Below are positions 35,274 to 44,375 of a DNA stretch of 59,447 nucleotides, piece after piece (within the stretch, counting starts at the first letter, position 1; each line of letters starts with the position of its first letter). The DNA is taken from assembly GCF_014646655.1 (NCBI RefSeq), contig NZ_BMNR01000011.1, positions 1 through 59,447 of the forward strand, read 5' to 3'. The DNA comes from Yeosuana aromativorans. GTDB lineage: Bacteria > Bacteroidota > Bacteroidia > Flavobacteriales > Flavobacteriaceae. The notes below the pieces were generated by a model. That model saw only the letters and a list, made by a program, of their open reading frames with translations, was not told where the DNA came from and did no database searches. The position numbers and the translations under genes are program-made.

Positions 35274-35894
35274 CTAAAATATCTCTAGACTTCCTTTTCC
35301 CTCTCTTACAATCAAAGGAATGTCTTCAGACAAGTCAATAACGGTTGAAGGCTCATTGTCGCCATACCCTCCATCAATCACCAAATCAACCAAATGGTCC
35401 CATTTTTCCAAAATAAGTTCGGGGTCGGTTGTATATTCCAAAATTTCATCCTCGTCCCTAATAGAGGTAGAAATAATTGGGTTTCCTAGATGTTTTACAA
35501 TCTCTAACGCAATGTTGTTATTGGGCACACGAATACCAACCGTTTTTTTTTGTTTAAATGGATTTGGCAGGGTTTTAGCACCAGGAAGTATAAACGTATA
35601 AGGACCAGGCAATGCGCGTTTTAAAATTTTAAACGTTGAAGTATCTATCTGCTTAACATAATCGCTTAAATTACTCAAATCGTGGCAAACAAACGAAAAA
35701 TTGGATTTTTCAAGTTTAACACCTTTAATTCTGGCCACGCGTTCAAGCGCTTTGATGTTTGTAATATCACATCCTAAACCATATACCGTATCAGTTGGAT
35801 AGATAATCAGTCCGCCTTTTTTTAGAACATCAACAACCTTTCCAATTTCTTTTGGATTCGGGTTTTCTTCATAAATTCTAATAAATTCGGCCAT
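35274..35894 (-). CDS. Threonylcarbamoyl-AMP synthase (Sua5/YciO/YrdC family)
   Basis: A 206-residue YrdC-fold protein. KGGLIIYPTDTVYGLGCDI, RIKGVKLEKSNFSFVC, RALPGPYTFIL and VGIRVPNN are the nucleotide and threonine site motifs. It makes L-threonylcarbamoyladenylate for the t6A37 modification of ANN-decoding tRNAs. The length matches the YciO/short form, so a YciO-type paralogue with another role is possible; the KxR and SxN signatures of active TsaC need alignment. Confidence 0.85.
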   Translation of the reverse strand: MAEFIRIYEENPNPKEIGKVVDVLKKGGLIIYPTDTVYGLGCDITNIKALERVARIKGVKLEKSNFSFVCHDLSNLSDYVKQIDTSTFKILKRALPGPYTFILPGAKTLPNPFKQKKTVGIRVPNNNIALEIVKHLGNPIISTSIRDEDEILEYTTDPELILEKWDHLVDLVIDGGYGDNEPSTVIDLSEDIPLIVREGKGSLEIF

Positions 35895-36035
35895 AGCTTG
35901 TTACCTCACCATATTTGATTACAAAGTAAGCATTTTTTTTCAGCTAAACACTGTTGGGCTTTCAAACAGTTGTCAAACCAATTTGGATATTTTAAAAATC
36001 GTGTAACATTTTTTCGATACAATAGTCTTTTAAGT

Positions 36036-37016
36036 ATGGCAAAATTACTTTCATACACTTTGATTTTCTTTATATGCTTACAGCAATCATTGTCTGCTAG
36101 GAATAAGCCAATTAATTCTATTACTAATTCCATCACATTTCCTAAAGCTGAAATTGTCAATAGCAATACTACCAGAATTCCATTTAAATTAATTGATCAT
36201 TTAATCGTGGTTGAAGCGCAACTTTTAGATAAAAAAGGGAACTTCATCATCGATACGGGATCTGAAGCGCTGATTCTTAATAAAGTTCATTTTCCTGATG
36301 CACATCCGTTTCAAATGAAAAGTGAAGAAACATCGGGTATTGTTTCTGAAATTGAGACTATTCACGAGAAAAGACTAAAAGAATTCACATTACAAAATGT
36401 CAAACTTTACAATACTGATGCTGATGTGATTGATTTATCGCATATTGAAAATAGCAAACACATGAACCTTTTGGGAATTATTGGTTATAGTATTTTAAAA
36501 GACTATGAGGTTTTTATAGACTTTTATTTAAATCAAATAACACTTACTAAAGTTGACCAATATGGTAATAAACTCAATAAAAAAGTCTATTTGGAAAAAA
36601 TTGTAGATAGCATCGATTTCAAACTAAAAAACCATACCATCATTTTATATGGCACTATTAACAAACAAAACCTTAAATTTGGATTGGATAGCGGTGCTGA
36701 GTTTAATCAAATTAATAAAAGCATCAATAAAAAGGCCTTGAAATATTTTGTGCCCAAAAGACGCTTGTTGTTATCTGGTGCCGGAAATAAAAAAATTGAG
36801 GTTTTGGCAGGAAAATTGTATAGTGTAAAACTAAGCAACTCAGTTTATTTTGGTCCCATGTACACGGTTTTAACAAACCTAAGCAATATGAACGAGGCTT
36901 TTGGAACCAATTTGGACGGTATTTTAGGGTTTGAATTTTTTAAACAAAAACGAACTATTATAAATTATCAAAAAGAAAAAATATATTTTATAGATTATCC
37001 AAAAACAACACATTGA
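36036..37016 (+). CDS. Two-lobed aspartyl protease-like secreted protein
   Basis: A 326-residue protein with a signal peptide or N-terminal anchor (residues 1-20). Two catalytic-type motifs are seen: FIIDTGSEALIL (DTG at 73-75) and FGLDSGAEFNQI (DSG at 218-220), each followed by a hydrophobic strand, so it looks like two retropepsin-like lobes in one chain. ATG 36036 is preferred to an upstream TTG. The next gene, a CBM48-repeat protein, starts in a TTGA overlap with this stop, so both are co-translated. Substrate is unknown; location should be periplasm or surface. Confidence 0.8.
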   Translation: MAKLLSYTLIFFICLQQSLSARNKPINSITNSITFPKAEIVNSNTTRIPFKLIDHLIVVEAQLLDKKGNFIIDTGSEALILNKVHFPDAHPFQMKSEETSGIVSEIETIHEKRLKEFTLQNVKLYNTDADVIDLSHIENSKHMNLLGIIGYSILKDYEVFIDFYLNQITLTKVDQYGNKLNKKVYLEKIVDSIDFKLKNHTIILYGTINKQNLKFGLDSGAEFNQINKSINKKALKYFVPKRRLLLSGAGNKKIEVLAGKLYSVKLSNSVYFGPMYTVLTNLSNMNEAFGTNLDGILGFEFFKQKRTIINYQKEKIYFIDYPKTTH

Positions 37017-37981
37017 AACAACTTACTTTACATATTATCAATATTGTGTTTGCGTTAGCAAGCCTCATTTCTTTTGCTCAAAACGACGCACTTAAGGGTT
37101 ATAGAATTGAAGGTGAAGACGTAGTGTTCACTTTTGATAAACGTGATTATCAAAACGTAACCGAAGATGCTTTAGGTTACAAACGTGATTTTGATGATCT
37201 GGACATAGAAAGTGTTGTGGTTTCTGGCCAATTTAATGATTGGTCAAGAGATAAATGGCAAATGAACAAAATCAATGAAAATGTCTATGAGCTGAGAAAA
37301 AAACTAATCGATTTCACTGATGAGTTTTCTTGGGAATTCAAATTTGTCATTAATAATAGCTTTTGGGCCGAACCTTCAAAACATGATCCCAACATTACCC
37401 CCGCCAGATCAAAATACGGCGACAATTACCACACCTATAATTTAAAACTATTTACAGCCTATCCAGATAAAAACGGCAATGCCACATTTAAATTAAAAGG
37501 TCATACAGACGCCAAAAAGGTCATTCTTTCTGGCTCCTTTAACAGATGGAACGAACATCTTTTTGAAATGAATAAGACAGCCGACGGTTGGGAACTCACG
37601 CTTCAATTAAAACCGGATGAATACCAGTACCGGTTTATTGTAGATGGCCATTGGATGGAAGACCCAGACAATATGGACAAAGTAGTCAATGAGTTTGGTG
37701 AATACAACTCACATATAGACATTAAGGAATATACCACGTTTAAGTTAAGAGGTTACACCAATGCCAAAGAAGTTGTTCTTGCCGGTAGTTTTAATGGGTG
37801 GAATGAACATGAATATAAAATGCAAAAAACAGATTATGGCTGGAAATATGTCATTCCGTTGTCTGGTGGAAAATACCATTACAAATTCATTGTAGATGGT
37901 CAATGGATTGTGGATCCTAACAATACCGTGAAAGAATATGACGACGATGGCCATATCAACTCGGTTTGCATGGTCAAATAG
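37013..37981 (+). CDS. Secreted protein with three CBM48/AMPK-like glycogen-binding repeats
   Basis: 322 residues with a signal peptide (to about SFAQN) and three repeats of an early-set carbohydrate-binding module: VVVSGQFNDWSRDKWQM, VILSGSFNRWNEHLFEM and VVLAGSFNGWNEHEYKM, each ending FVINNSFW, FIVDGHWMEDP or FIVDGQWIVDP. AMPK-beta-type modules bind alpha-glucans in enzymes, but this protein has no catalytic domain. The start is TTG within TTGA, overlapping the aspartyl protease stop by four bases. The stop is 4 bp from the convergent uvrD stop. Confidence 0.85.
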   Translation: MKQLTLHIINIVFALASLISFAQNDALKGYRIEGEDVVFTFDKRDYQNVTEDALGYKRDFDDLDIESVVVSGQFNDWSRDKWQMNKINENVYELRKKLIDFTDEFSWEFKFVINNSFWAEPSKHDPNITPARSKYGDNYHTYNLKLFTAYPDKNGNATFKLKGHTDAKKVILSGSFNRWNEHLFEMNKTADGWELTLQLKPDEYQYRFIVDGHWMEDPDNMDKVVNEFGEYNSHIDIKEYTTFKLRGYTNAKEVVLAGSFNGWNEHEYKMQKTDYGWKYVIPLSGGKYHYKFIVDGQWIVDPNNTVKEYDDDGHINSVCMVK

Positions 37982-37985
37982 TGTA

Positions 37986-40316
37986 CTACCCTATTATCTC
38001 CAACTTAGCAAAACGTAATAACAGTTTCTTTACGCCTCCATTTTCAAAATCTATTTCAGCTTTGGTATCCGCTCCAGCATCTTCAATTTTAAGGACTTTG
38101 CCATTGCCAAAACGAATGTGTTTAACTAAATTGCCAACTACCAATTTACTATCAAACAAGTTGGTGTTTCCGTTTGCTTTTGAAACTGGCTTTAGGTTTT
38201 TGGGTGTAGTTACTTGAAATTTTTCAGGTTCAGATTTGGTGCTGCCTTTTTTTAATATAGGCTGTTTTGCCGGTTTAAATCTGATTGTATTGGGTTCTAT
38301 ATCGCCAAATATGTCGGCATCAAGCATGGGATTAAACCGACGTTCTTCAATAGGCGTGGTATTTTCCAAGTATTGCTCGTCAATTTCTTCTATAAACCTA
38401 CTGGGTTCAGAATCAATCAGTTTTCCCCAGCGGTATCTGGACAAAGCGTAGGTTAAATAGGCTTGCTTTTCTGCCCTAGTCAAGGCCACATAAAACAGAC
38501 GGCGTTCCTCTTCTAATTCACTTCTGGTATTCATGCTCATGGCGCTTGGAAACAAATCTTCTTCCAACCCGACAATATACACATACGGGAATTCCAGTCC
38601 TTTTGCCAAATGAATGGTCATCAACGCCACATGGTCCGAATCACCTTTGTCAGCATCCAAATCAGTAGCCAAGGCAACGTCTTCTAAAAACTCAGCCAAA
38701 GATCCCGTGGTATCGGCCAGCTCCTTTTGGCCTTCCACAAAATCCTTCATACCATTTAAGAGTTCCTCGATGTTTTCCATTCGGGTAACCCCCTCAGGCG
38801 TTCCATCTTTATTGAACTCACGTATCAACCCACTGGTTCTGGTAACATGTTCAGCTAGTTCAAAAACATCAGCTGTTTGGTTTAATACCTGATAGCTCTC
38901 AATCAACGTCACAAAATCCTTGAGTTTTGTTTTAGTTCCTGAATTCACATTGACTTCGGTCTTGTCAATGTTTTTCATGACCTCAAAAATAGATTTCTTA
39001 TATCCGTTAGCGGCTACAATCAATTTATCAATAGTTGTTTGGCCAATACCCCTTGGTGGAAAGTTAATGATGCGTTTTAAGGCTTCCTCATCTGCAGGAT
39101 TGATAATCAACCGCAAATAAGACAGCACGTCCTTGATTTCCTTTCGCTGATAAAAAGAGAGCCCTCCATAAATTCGGTAAGGAATGTCTCGTTTTCTCAA
39201 TGCATCTTCAATGGCACGCGATTGTGCATTGGTACGATACAGCACCGCAAAATCACTGTTCTTTAAGCGATGGTTCATTTTATTGTCCCAAATGGTACTG
39301 GCTACATAACGACCTTCATCACCATCGGTCAACGACCTATTAACAATAATCTTATTACCTTCGTCATTGGCTGTCCAAACCACTTTATCAAGCTTAGTTT
39401 GGTTTTTATCAATGATGGAATTGGCCGCATTCACAATGTTTTTGGTTGACCGATAATTCTGTTCTAACCTGAACACTTTTACATCATCATAATCCTTTTG
39501 AAAATTTAAAATATTATTGATGTTGGCTCCCCGAAAGGCATAAATACTTTGGGCATCATCACCCACCACACATATATTTTGAAACTTATCAGACAATGCC
39601 CTCACAATTAAATACTGTGAGTGGTTGGTATCTTGGTACTCATCAACGAGAATGTATTTAAACCGGTTTTGGTATTTCATCAAGACTTCTGGAAAACGTG
39701 TCAACAGTTCATTGGTCTTCAACAGCAAATCATCAAAATCCATGACACCCGCCTTAAAACAGCGGTCCACATATTCCCTGTAAATATCCCCTAATTTAGG
39801 GCGTCTTGCCATGGTATCTGCTTCAATCAATTCCGGATTTTGAAAATAAGCCCTTACTGTAATCAAGCTATTCTTATAGGATGAAATCCTGGACCGTACC
39901 TGCTTGTATTTATAAACATCCTTATCAAGATTCATTTCCTTGATTATGGAAGCTATCAAGCGATCGGAATCTTGTGTGTCATAAATAGTGAAATTACTAG
40001 GATATCCCAATTTATCGGCTTCACTACGCAAAATTTTAGCAAAAACCGAGTGGAAGGTTCCCATCCATAAATTTTTTGCCTCTGTATTACCGACTATGGT
40101 TGCAATACGTTCTTTCATTTCCCGAGCCGCCTTATTAGTAAAGGTCAATGCCAATATATTAAAGGCATCAACACCTTGACTCATCAAATAGGCAATACGA
40201 TATGTAAGCACACGCGTCTTTCCAGAACCTGCACCAGCAATAATAATCATGGGGCCATCTTTTTGCAAAGTAGGCTCTAATTGCGCTTCATTTAACTGAC
40301 TTAAATACTTCTCCAA
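37986..40316 (-). CDS. UvrD/PcrA-type DNA helicase
   Basis: A 776-residue superfamily 1A helicase. It has the Q motif LNEAQLEP, Walker A AGAGSGKTRVL, motif II VDEYQDTNHSQY, motif III GDDAQSIYAFRGA, motif IV FRLEQNYRS, motif V TIHLAKGLEFP and motif VI YVALTRAEK. The C-terminal ~50 residues (VKHIRFGNGKVLKIE) are the Tudor-like PcrA/UvrD tail that binds RNA polymerase. It acts in repair and clearing of conflicts. The start is TTG at 40316. Confidence 0.95.
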   Translation of the reverse strand: MEKYLSQLNEAQLEPTLQKDGPMIIIAGAGSGKTRVLTYRIAYLMSQGVDAFNILALTFTNKAAREMKERIATIVGNTEAKNLWMGTFHSVFAKILRSEADKLGYPSNFTIYDTQDSDRLIASIIKEMNLDKDVYKYKQVRSRISSYKNSLITVRAYFQNPELIEADTMARRPKLGDIYREYVDRCFKAGVMDFDDLLLKTNELLTRFPEVLMKYQNRFKYILVDEYQDTNHSQYLIVRALSDKFQNICVVGDDAQSIYAFRGANINNILNFQKDYDDVKVFRLEQNYRSTKNIVNAANSIIDKNQTKLDKVVWTANDEGNKIIVNRSLTDGDEGRYVASTIWDNKMNHRLKNSDFAVLYRTNAQSRAIEDALRKRDIPYRIYGGLSFYQRKEIKDVLSYLRLIINPADEEALKRIINFPPRGIGQTTIDKLIVAANGYKKSIFEVMKNIDKTEVNVNSGTKTKLKDFVTLIESYQVLNQTADVFELAEHVTRTSGLIREFNKDGTPEGVTRMENIEELLNGMKDFVEGQKELADTTGSLAEFLEDVALATDLDADKGDSDHVALMTIHLAKGLEFPYVYIVGLEEDLFPSAMSMNTRSELEEERRLFYVALTRAEKQAYLTYALSRYRWGKLIDSEPSRFIEEIDEQYLENTTPIEERRFNPMLDADIFGDIEPNTIRFKPAKQPILKKGSTKSEPEKFQVTTPKNLKPVSKANGNTNLFDSKLVVGNLVKHIRFGNGKVLKIEDAGADTKAEIDFENGGVKKLLLRFAKLEIIG

Positions 40317-40454
40317 AGGTCTTATAATTTTACGTTGTGAAAATAACTATTGTTGGGCTTTTAACTAAGTAGATTTATGAATAATTATAAACAATCATGA
40401 TTCTTTTAGCTTTCTTTTTATTTTAAATACCTTTACGGTACAATTACATTTTTT

Positions 40455-42020
40455 ATGGAAACAATATTAAATTTTTTATCCAATATCTCTTGGTGGCTTT
40501 GGATTATAATTGTGTTAGTCCTTATTGCCATCCGTGATATTTTTATTCAAAGAAAACATACTATTAGCCATAACTTCCCTATTGTTGGGCATTTACGCTA
40601 TATGCTTGAGAAAATTGGCCCCGAACTAAGACAATATTTGGTTGCCAATAATAGAGAGGAATTACCATTCAATCGTATTGAGCGAAGCTGGGTTTATGCC
40701 TCTTCCAAACACGTAAATAATTATGAGGGTTTTGGAACCGACCGTGATATTTATGCCAATCAGCATATTTTTGTCAATAACGCCATGATGCCGTTTAAGA
40801 TTGATAGTGATCACCCTAACAGCAAAGACCAATCCTTTTTGCCTTGTGCCAAGGTAATTGGCACTTATCATAAACGCAAAAAACCATTTAGACCTGCATC
40901 TGTTATCAATATTTCAGCAATGAGTTTTGGGTCGCTATCTGCTAAAGCCGTTGAATCATTGAACAAAGGTGTTAAGATAGCCGATGCGTATCACAATACC
41001 GGTGAAGGTGGCCTGTCCCCTTATCACAGGCATGGTGGTGATGTTATTTTTCAAGTGGGAACCGCTTATTTTGGAGTACGTGATAAAGATGGTCATTTTT
41101 CAATGGACAAACTGGTAACATTAACTCAAGAGAATCCGTTTATCAGAGCTATTGAAATCAAACTCTCCCAGGGTGCTAAACCCGGAAAAGGTGGTGTGCT
41201 TCCTGCAGCCAAAATAACAAAGGAAATAGCTGAAATACGTAATGTGGAAATAGGTAAGGATGTCATTTCGCCTCCTGGCCATACTGCTTTTTCCAACGTA
41301 AAGGAAATGGTGGATTTGATAGAAGACATTGCTGAAAAAACAGGTTTACCAGTAGGTATCAAAGCGGCCATAGGAAAATTGGATCAATGGGAAGAATTGG
41401 CAGATTTAATGCATAAAACCGGGAAAGGACCTGATTTTATTACGGTTGATGGTGGCGAAGGTGGTACTGGAGCAGCACCACCAAGTTTTGCAGATCACGT
41501 TTCGTTACCATGGGTTTACGGTTTTAGCGACTTATACAAAGTTTTTCAAAAATATGACCTTACAGAGCATCTGGTTTTCATTGCTAGTGGAAGACTAGGA
41601 TTTCCAGCCAAAGCAGCCATGGCTTTTGCCATGGGAGCCGATAGTATTAATGTAGCCAGAGAAGCTATGATGAGCATTGGCTGTATCCAAGCGCAAAGAT
41701 GTCACACCAATCGGTGTCCAAGTGGTGTGGCCACCCAAAGCAAATGGCTACAAAATGGTATAGACCCCACCTTAAAATCAGAACGATTGGCTCAATATTT
41801 CAGAACCTTCAAAAAAGAATTTATTGAGATTACTCATGCGGCAGGATATGAACATCCCTGCCAATTTAAAATGAGCGATATTGAGATAAATGTGGATGAC
41901 CATAATATATCAAAAACATTAAACAGAACCTATATGTACCACAAAACCAAAGTTGCTTTTTCTGGTATGCAGGATTTAAAAGATTGTGTATATTTGGGAG
42001 GCAGTTACAATAATAATTAA
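40455..42020 (+). CDS. FMN-binding glutamate synthase family protein, membrane anchored
   Basis: A 521-residue protein with an N-terminal transmembrane helix (about 10-28, ISWWLWIIIVLVLIAI) followed by a GltS central/FMN-like barrel: INISAMSFGSLSAKAVESL, GEGGLSPYH, KLSQGAKPGKGGVLP, TVDGGEGGTGAAPPSF, and a Cys cluster CIQAQRCHTNRCPSGVATQ like the 3Fe-4S site. The glutaminase domain of true glutamate synthase is absent. Standalone GltS-FMN proteins are widespread; their reaction is not settled. An 11-bp gap to the next gene suggests an operon. Confidence 0.9.
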   Translation: METILNFLSNISWWLWIIIVLVLIAIRDIFIQRKHTISHNFPIVGHLRYMLEKIGPELRQYLVANNREELPFNRIERSWVYASSKHVNNYEGFGTDRDIYANQHIFVNNAMMPFKIDSDHPNSKDQSFLPCAKVIGTYHKRKKPFRPASVINISAMSFGSLSAKAVESLNKGVKIADAYHNTGEGGLSPYHRHGGDVIFQVGTAYFGVRDKDGHFSMDKLVTLTQENPFIRAIEIKLSQGAKPGKGGVLPAAKITKEIAEIRNVEIGKDVISPPGHTAFSNVKEMVDLIEDIAEKTGLPVGIKAAIGKLDQWEELADLMHKTGKGPDFITVDGGEGGTGAAPPSFADHVSLPWVYGFSDLYKVFQKYDLTEHLVFIASGRLGFPAKAAMAFAMGADSINVAREAMMSIGCIQAQRCHTNRCPSGVATQSKWLQNGIDPTLKSERLAQYFRTFKKEFIEITHAAGYEHPCQFKMSDIEINVDDHNISKTLNRTYMYHKTKVAFSGMQDLKDCVYLGGSYNNN

Positions 42021-42031
42021 AGTTCTTCTTT

Positions 42032-42553
42032 ATGGAAGTTGAAAAAATTTTTGATCTATTTTTATATACCATTCCATCACTCATTACAGGAATTATTGCA
42101 TACTCATTTTTTAAGATTCATACCAAAAACGAAGATGGACGAAGACGTTTTTTATTAAAAAAAGATTTGCAGGTCAATGCCATGCCACTTCGCTTACAAG
42201 CCTATGAACGCATGGCGATTTTTTTAGAACGCATTACACCTTCAAAATTACTGATTAGAGTATCTCCAACATCTTCAAATAAAGGTGATTATGAATCTTT
42301 ACTTATACAAAGTATTGAACAAGAATTTGAACACAATTTATCTCAACAAATCTATATTAGTGACAAATGTTGGAGCATTATTACAGCTGCAAAAAATGCC
42401 ACTATTCAACTGATTAGAAAGGCTAGCTTGTTAGAGAAAACTGATACCGCAAACAAATTACGCGAGGTCATTTTAACCGAAATGATGGAAAGGCGACCAC
42501 CTAGTGATGCCGCTTTATCATTTATTAAAGATGAAGTAAGTGATCTTTGGTAA
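42032..42553 (+). CDS. Conserved hypothetical protein with N-terminal membrane helix
   Basis: 173 residues. Residues about 8-28 are hydrophobic (LFLYTIPSLITGIIAYSFF), followed by a mostly helical cytoplasmic part with PLRLQAYERMAIFLERI, a strongly conserved-looking phrase in flavobacterial homologues. No catalytic motif is visible. It follows the GltS-like gene by 11 bp. Its stop is 2 bp from the convergent patatin stop. Function is unknown. Confidence 0.72.
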   Translation: MEVEKIFDLFLYTIPSLITGIIAYSFFKIHTKNEDGRRRFLLKKDLQVNAMPLRLQAYERMAIFLERITPSKLLIRVSPTSSNKGDYESLLIQSIEQEFEHNLSQQIYISDKCWSIITAAKNATIQLIRKASLLEKTDTANKLREVILTEMMERRPPSDAALSFIKDEVSDLW

Positions 42554-42555
42554 GT

Positions 42556-43470
42556 TTATCGCTCTTTCAATTCATTCATTTCAAGTCCGTTTTGATTTCT
42601 GGCTTTGGCATAATCAAATCCTTGTTGCCACCATTTAACCATTAAGCGTTTACTGAAAATCAATGAATTTTCTGTTAACTGTGTAGGTGTGTAATATAAA
42701 TTCAGCTTCGCGTTTCTATGGGCAGCTGCCAACTTGCCTATGGCTATATCGCTCTTTTCTACCTGGTCCAGCAAATGGCTAAACAAATTAATCATCAGTG
42801 AAAACGGATTTTTACCAAGCACTTTGTTGTATTCTAAATTTTCACTTTCCAAAACAATAGCGTCTACTTCAGTTGCTCCTCTTAAAATAGCCTCACGTAT
42901 GGGAATAACGCACCCTAAGCCACCATCTGCATACTCAAACCCGTTCCTGGTTGCTAGAGACATAAACGGAATATAATTGCATGAAATCCATATCCAATCA
43001 CAAAATTCCTCATAATCAAACTCTTTAATGGACTTATACTCTACCCTGTTTTTTGATAAGTTTGAAACGGTCACAATAACGTCCTCTTTGGTTTGACGTA
43101 TCAAATCATATTCTTCTTTTGTAAAATTCTTGAAGATATTTCTCCGCAACGCCTTACTTTCTCCAAATGTTCGTTTCATTTTTATAAACTGAAGCATGGA
43201 ATTGAAAAAGTTGATAGATACATATTCCCTCTCCCCTTTTCTACGTTGAATAAACGGATTGATACTAAAAATGGTGCTTTGGTTGACATTGGTGAAAATG
43301 TCATACACCTTCGGGATGTTGTTAACAGCCAAATGTGGTATCAATAAGCTTCCAGTAGACGTTCCTAAAAACATATCATACTGATGCCCTTTTTCATCCA
43401 TAAGATATTGCGCCACACCACCTGCAAATGCCCCTTTACTGCCACCTCCTGATACTACTAATGCCCTCAT
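42556..43470 (-). CDS. Patatin-like phospholipase family protein (copy 2)
   Basis: A 304-residue patatin. The oxyanion motif GGGSKGAFAGG (8-18), nucleophile GTSTG (Ser38) and the catalytic Asp in YADGGLG (Asp182) form the Ser-Asp dyad. No signal peptide, so it is cytoplasmic or membrane-peripheral, likely an acyl hydrolase. It follows its paralogue by 2 bp in the same operon with the M1 peptidase gene. The two copies align without gaps around the catalytic residues. Confidence 0.92.
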   Translation of the reverse strand: MRALVVSGGGSKGAFAGGVAQYLMDEKGHQYDMFLGTSTGSLLIPHLAVNNIPKVYDIFTNVNQSTIFSINPFIQRRKGEREYVSINFFNSMLQFIKMKRTFGESKALRRNIFKNFTKEEYDLIRQTKEDVIVTVSNLSKNRVEYKSIKEFDYEEFCDWIWISCNYIPFMSLATRNGFEYADGGLGCVIPIREAILRGATEVDAIVLESENLEYNKVLGKNPFSLMINLFSHLLDQVEKSDIAIGKLAAAHRNAKLNLYYTPTQLTENSLIFSKRLMVKWWQQGFDYAKARNQNGLEMNELKER

Positions 43471-43472
43471 AA

Positions 43473-44375
43473 TTAATTTTCCAACGGACTTACTTCTTGG
43501 TTTTTATATTTTGCAAATTGATAACCACGTTGCCACCAATCGGTCATTTTTTCTTTATCAAAAATCAATGAATTGGTTGTTAAAACGGTTGGTGCATAGT
43601 AAAAATTGATAACGGCGTTGTTATGGGTTGCAACATATTTGCCAATTTTAATGTTTTGCGATTCTATCCGGTCCAGCATAAAACCAAACATATTGGTTAG
43701 CAATGAAAAGGCATTTCTTGAGGGCATTCTATTATACTGGGTTACCTCTGTTTGCAAGATAATAGCATCAACCTCTGTAGCACCTCTGTTTATGGCCTCT
43801 TCTATTGGCACCATGTTACCCAAACCGCCGTCAGCATATTCACAACCACTCTTTTTAACCAAGGTCATAAAAGGCGTGTAATTACAGGAAATCCAGACCC
43901 AGTCTACAAATTCTTCATAACTGAATTCCTTTAAGCTTTTAAATTCCACTTGGTTTAATGACAAATTGGATACAGTTACCACGATATCTTTTGACGAATG
44001 CTTTAAAAATAAAAACTCAGCTTCAGTTAGCGTGTTCTTAATGAGTTTTTTTAAGTTTTGGCTTTCGCCGAAGGTCTTACTGCCTCGTAAAAAATTTAAA
44101 AGTACGTTGATGTGATTAATGCCAATATTTTGTGTGCCATGCTTTTGTTTAATTGTAAACGGACACACATTAAAAATGCTTTCATTGTTGACATTGGTAT
44201 AAACCGATTTTATCTTATCAATCTTATTAAGGGCCAAATGAGACACTAACAAACTACCTGTTGACGTACCTAAGAACAAATGGTAATCACGATTTAGTTC
44301 TTGAATAAGATATTGTGCCACGCCACCTGCAAAGGCGCCTTTGCTACCACCACCAGAAATCACTAACGCATTCAT
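43473..44375 (-). CDS. Patatin-like phospholipase family protein (copy 1)
   Basis: A 300-residue paralogue of the next gene, with the same motif positions: GGGSKGAFAGG, GTSTG with Ser38, and DGG with Asp182. Segments such as VVTVSNLSLNQVEFKSLKEF and WVWISCNYTPFM are shared with copy 2, showing a tandem duplication that has since diverged. It starts inside the end of the M1 peptidase gene (four-base ATGA overlap), so translation is coupled. Substrates are unknown. Confidence 0.92.
   Translation of the reverse strand: MNALVISGGGSKGAFAGGVAQYLIQELNRDYHLFLGTSTGSLLVSHLALNKIDKIKSVYTNVNNESIFNVCPFTIKQKHGTQNIGINHINVLLNFLRGSKTFGESQNLKKLIKNTLTEAEFLFLKHSSKDIVVTVSNLSLNQVEFKSLKEFSYEEFVDWVWISCNYTPFMTLVKKSGCEYADGGLGNMVPIEEAINRGATEVDAIILQTEVTQYNRMPSRNAFSLLTNMFGFMLDRIESQNIKIGKYVATHNNAVINFYYAPTVLTTNSLIFDKEKMTDWWQRGYQFAKYKNQEVSPLEN

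Noticed and set aside
35906-36166. 86-aa minus-strand ORF upstream of the aspartyl protease
   Set aside because: It is antisense to the signal-peptide region of a convincing gene, with no domain or promoter.
40392-40405. Third Crp/Fnr-type site upstream of the GltS-like gene
   Set aside because: The local ATCATGAT lacks the 4-base spacer and does not match the TGA-N6-TCA pattern.
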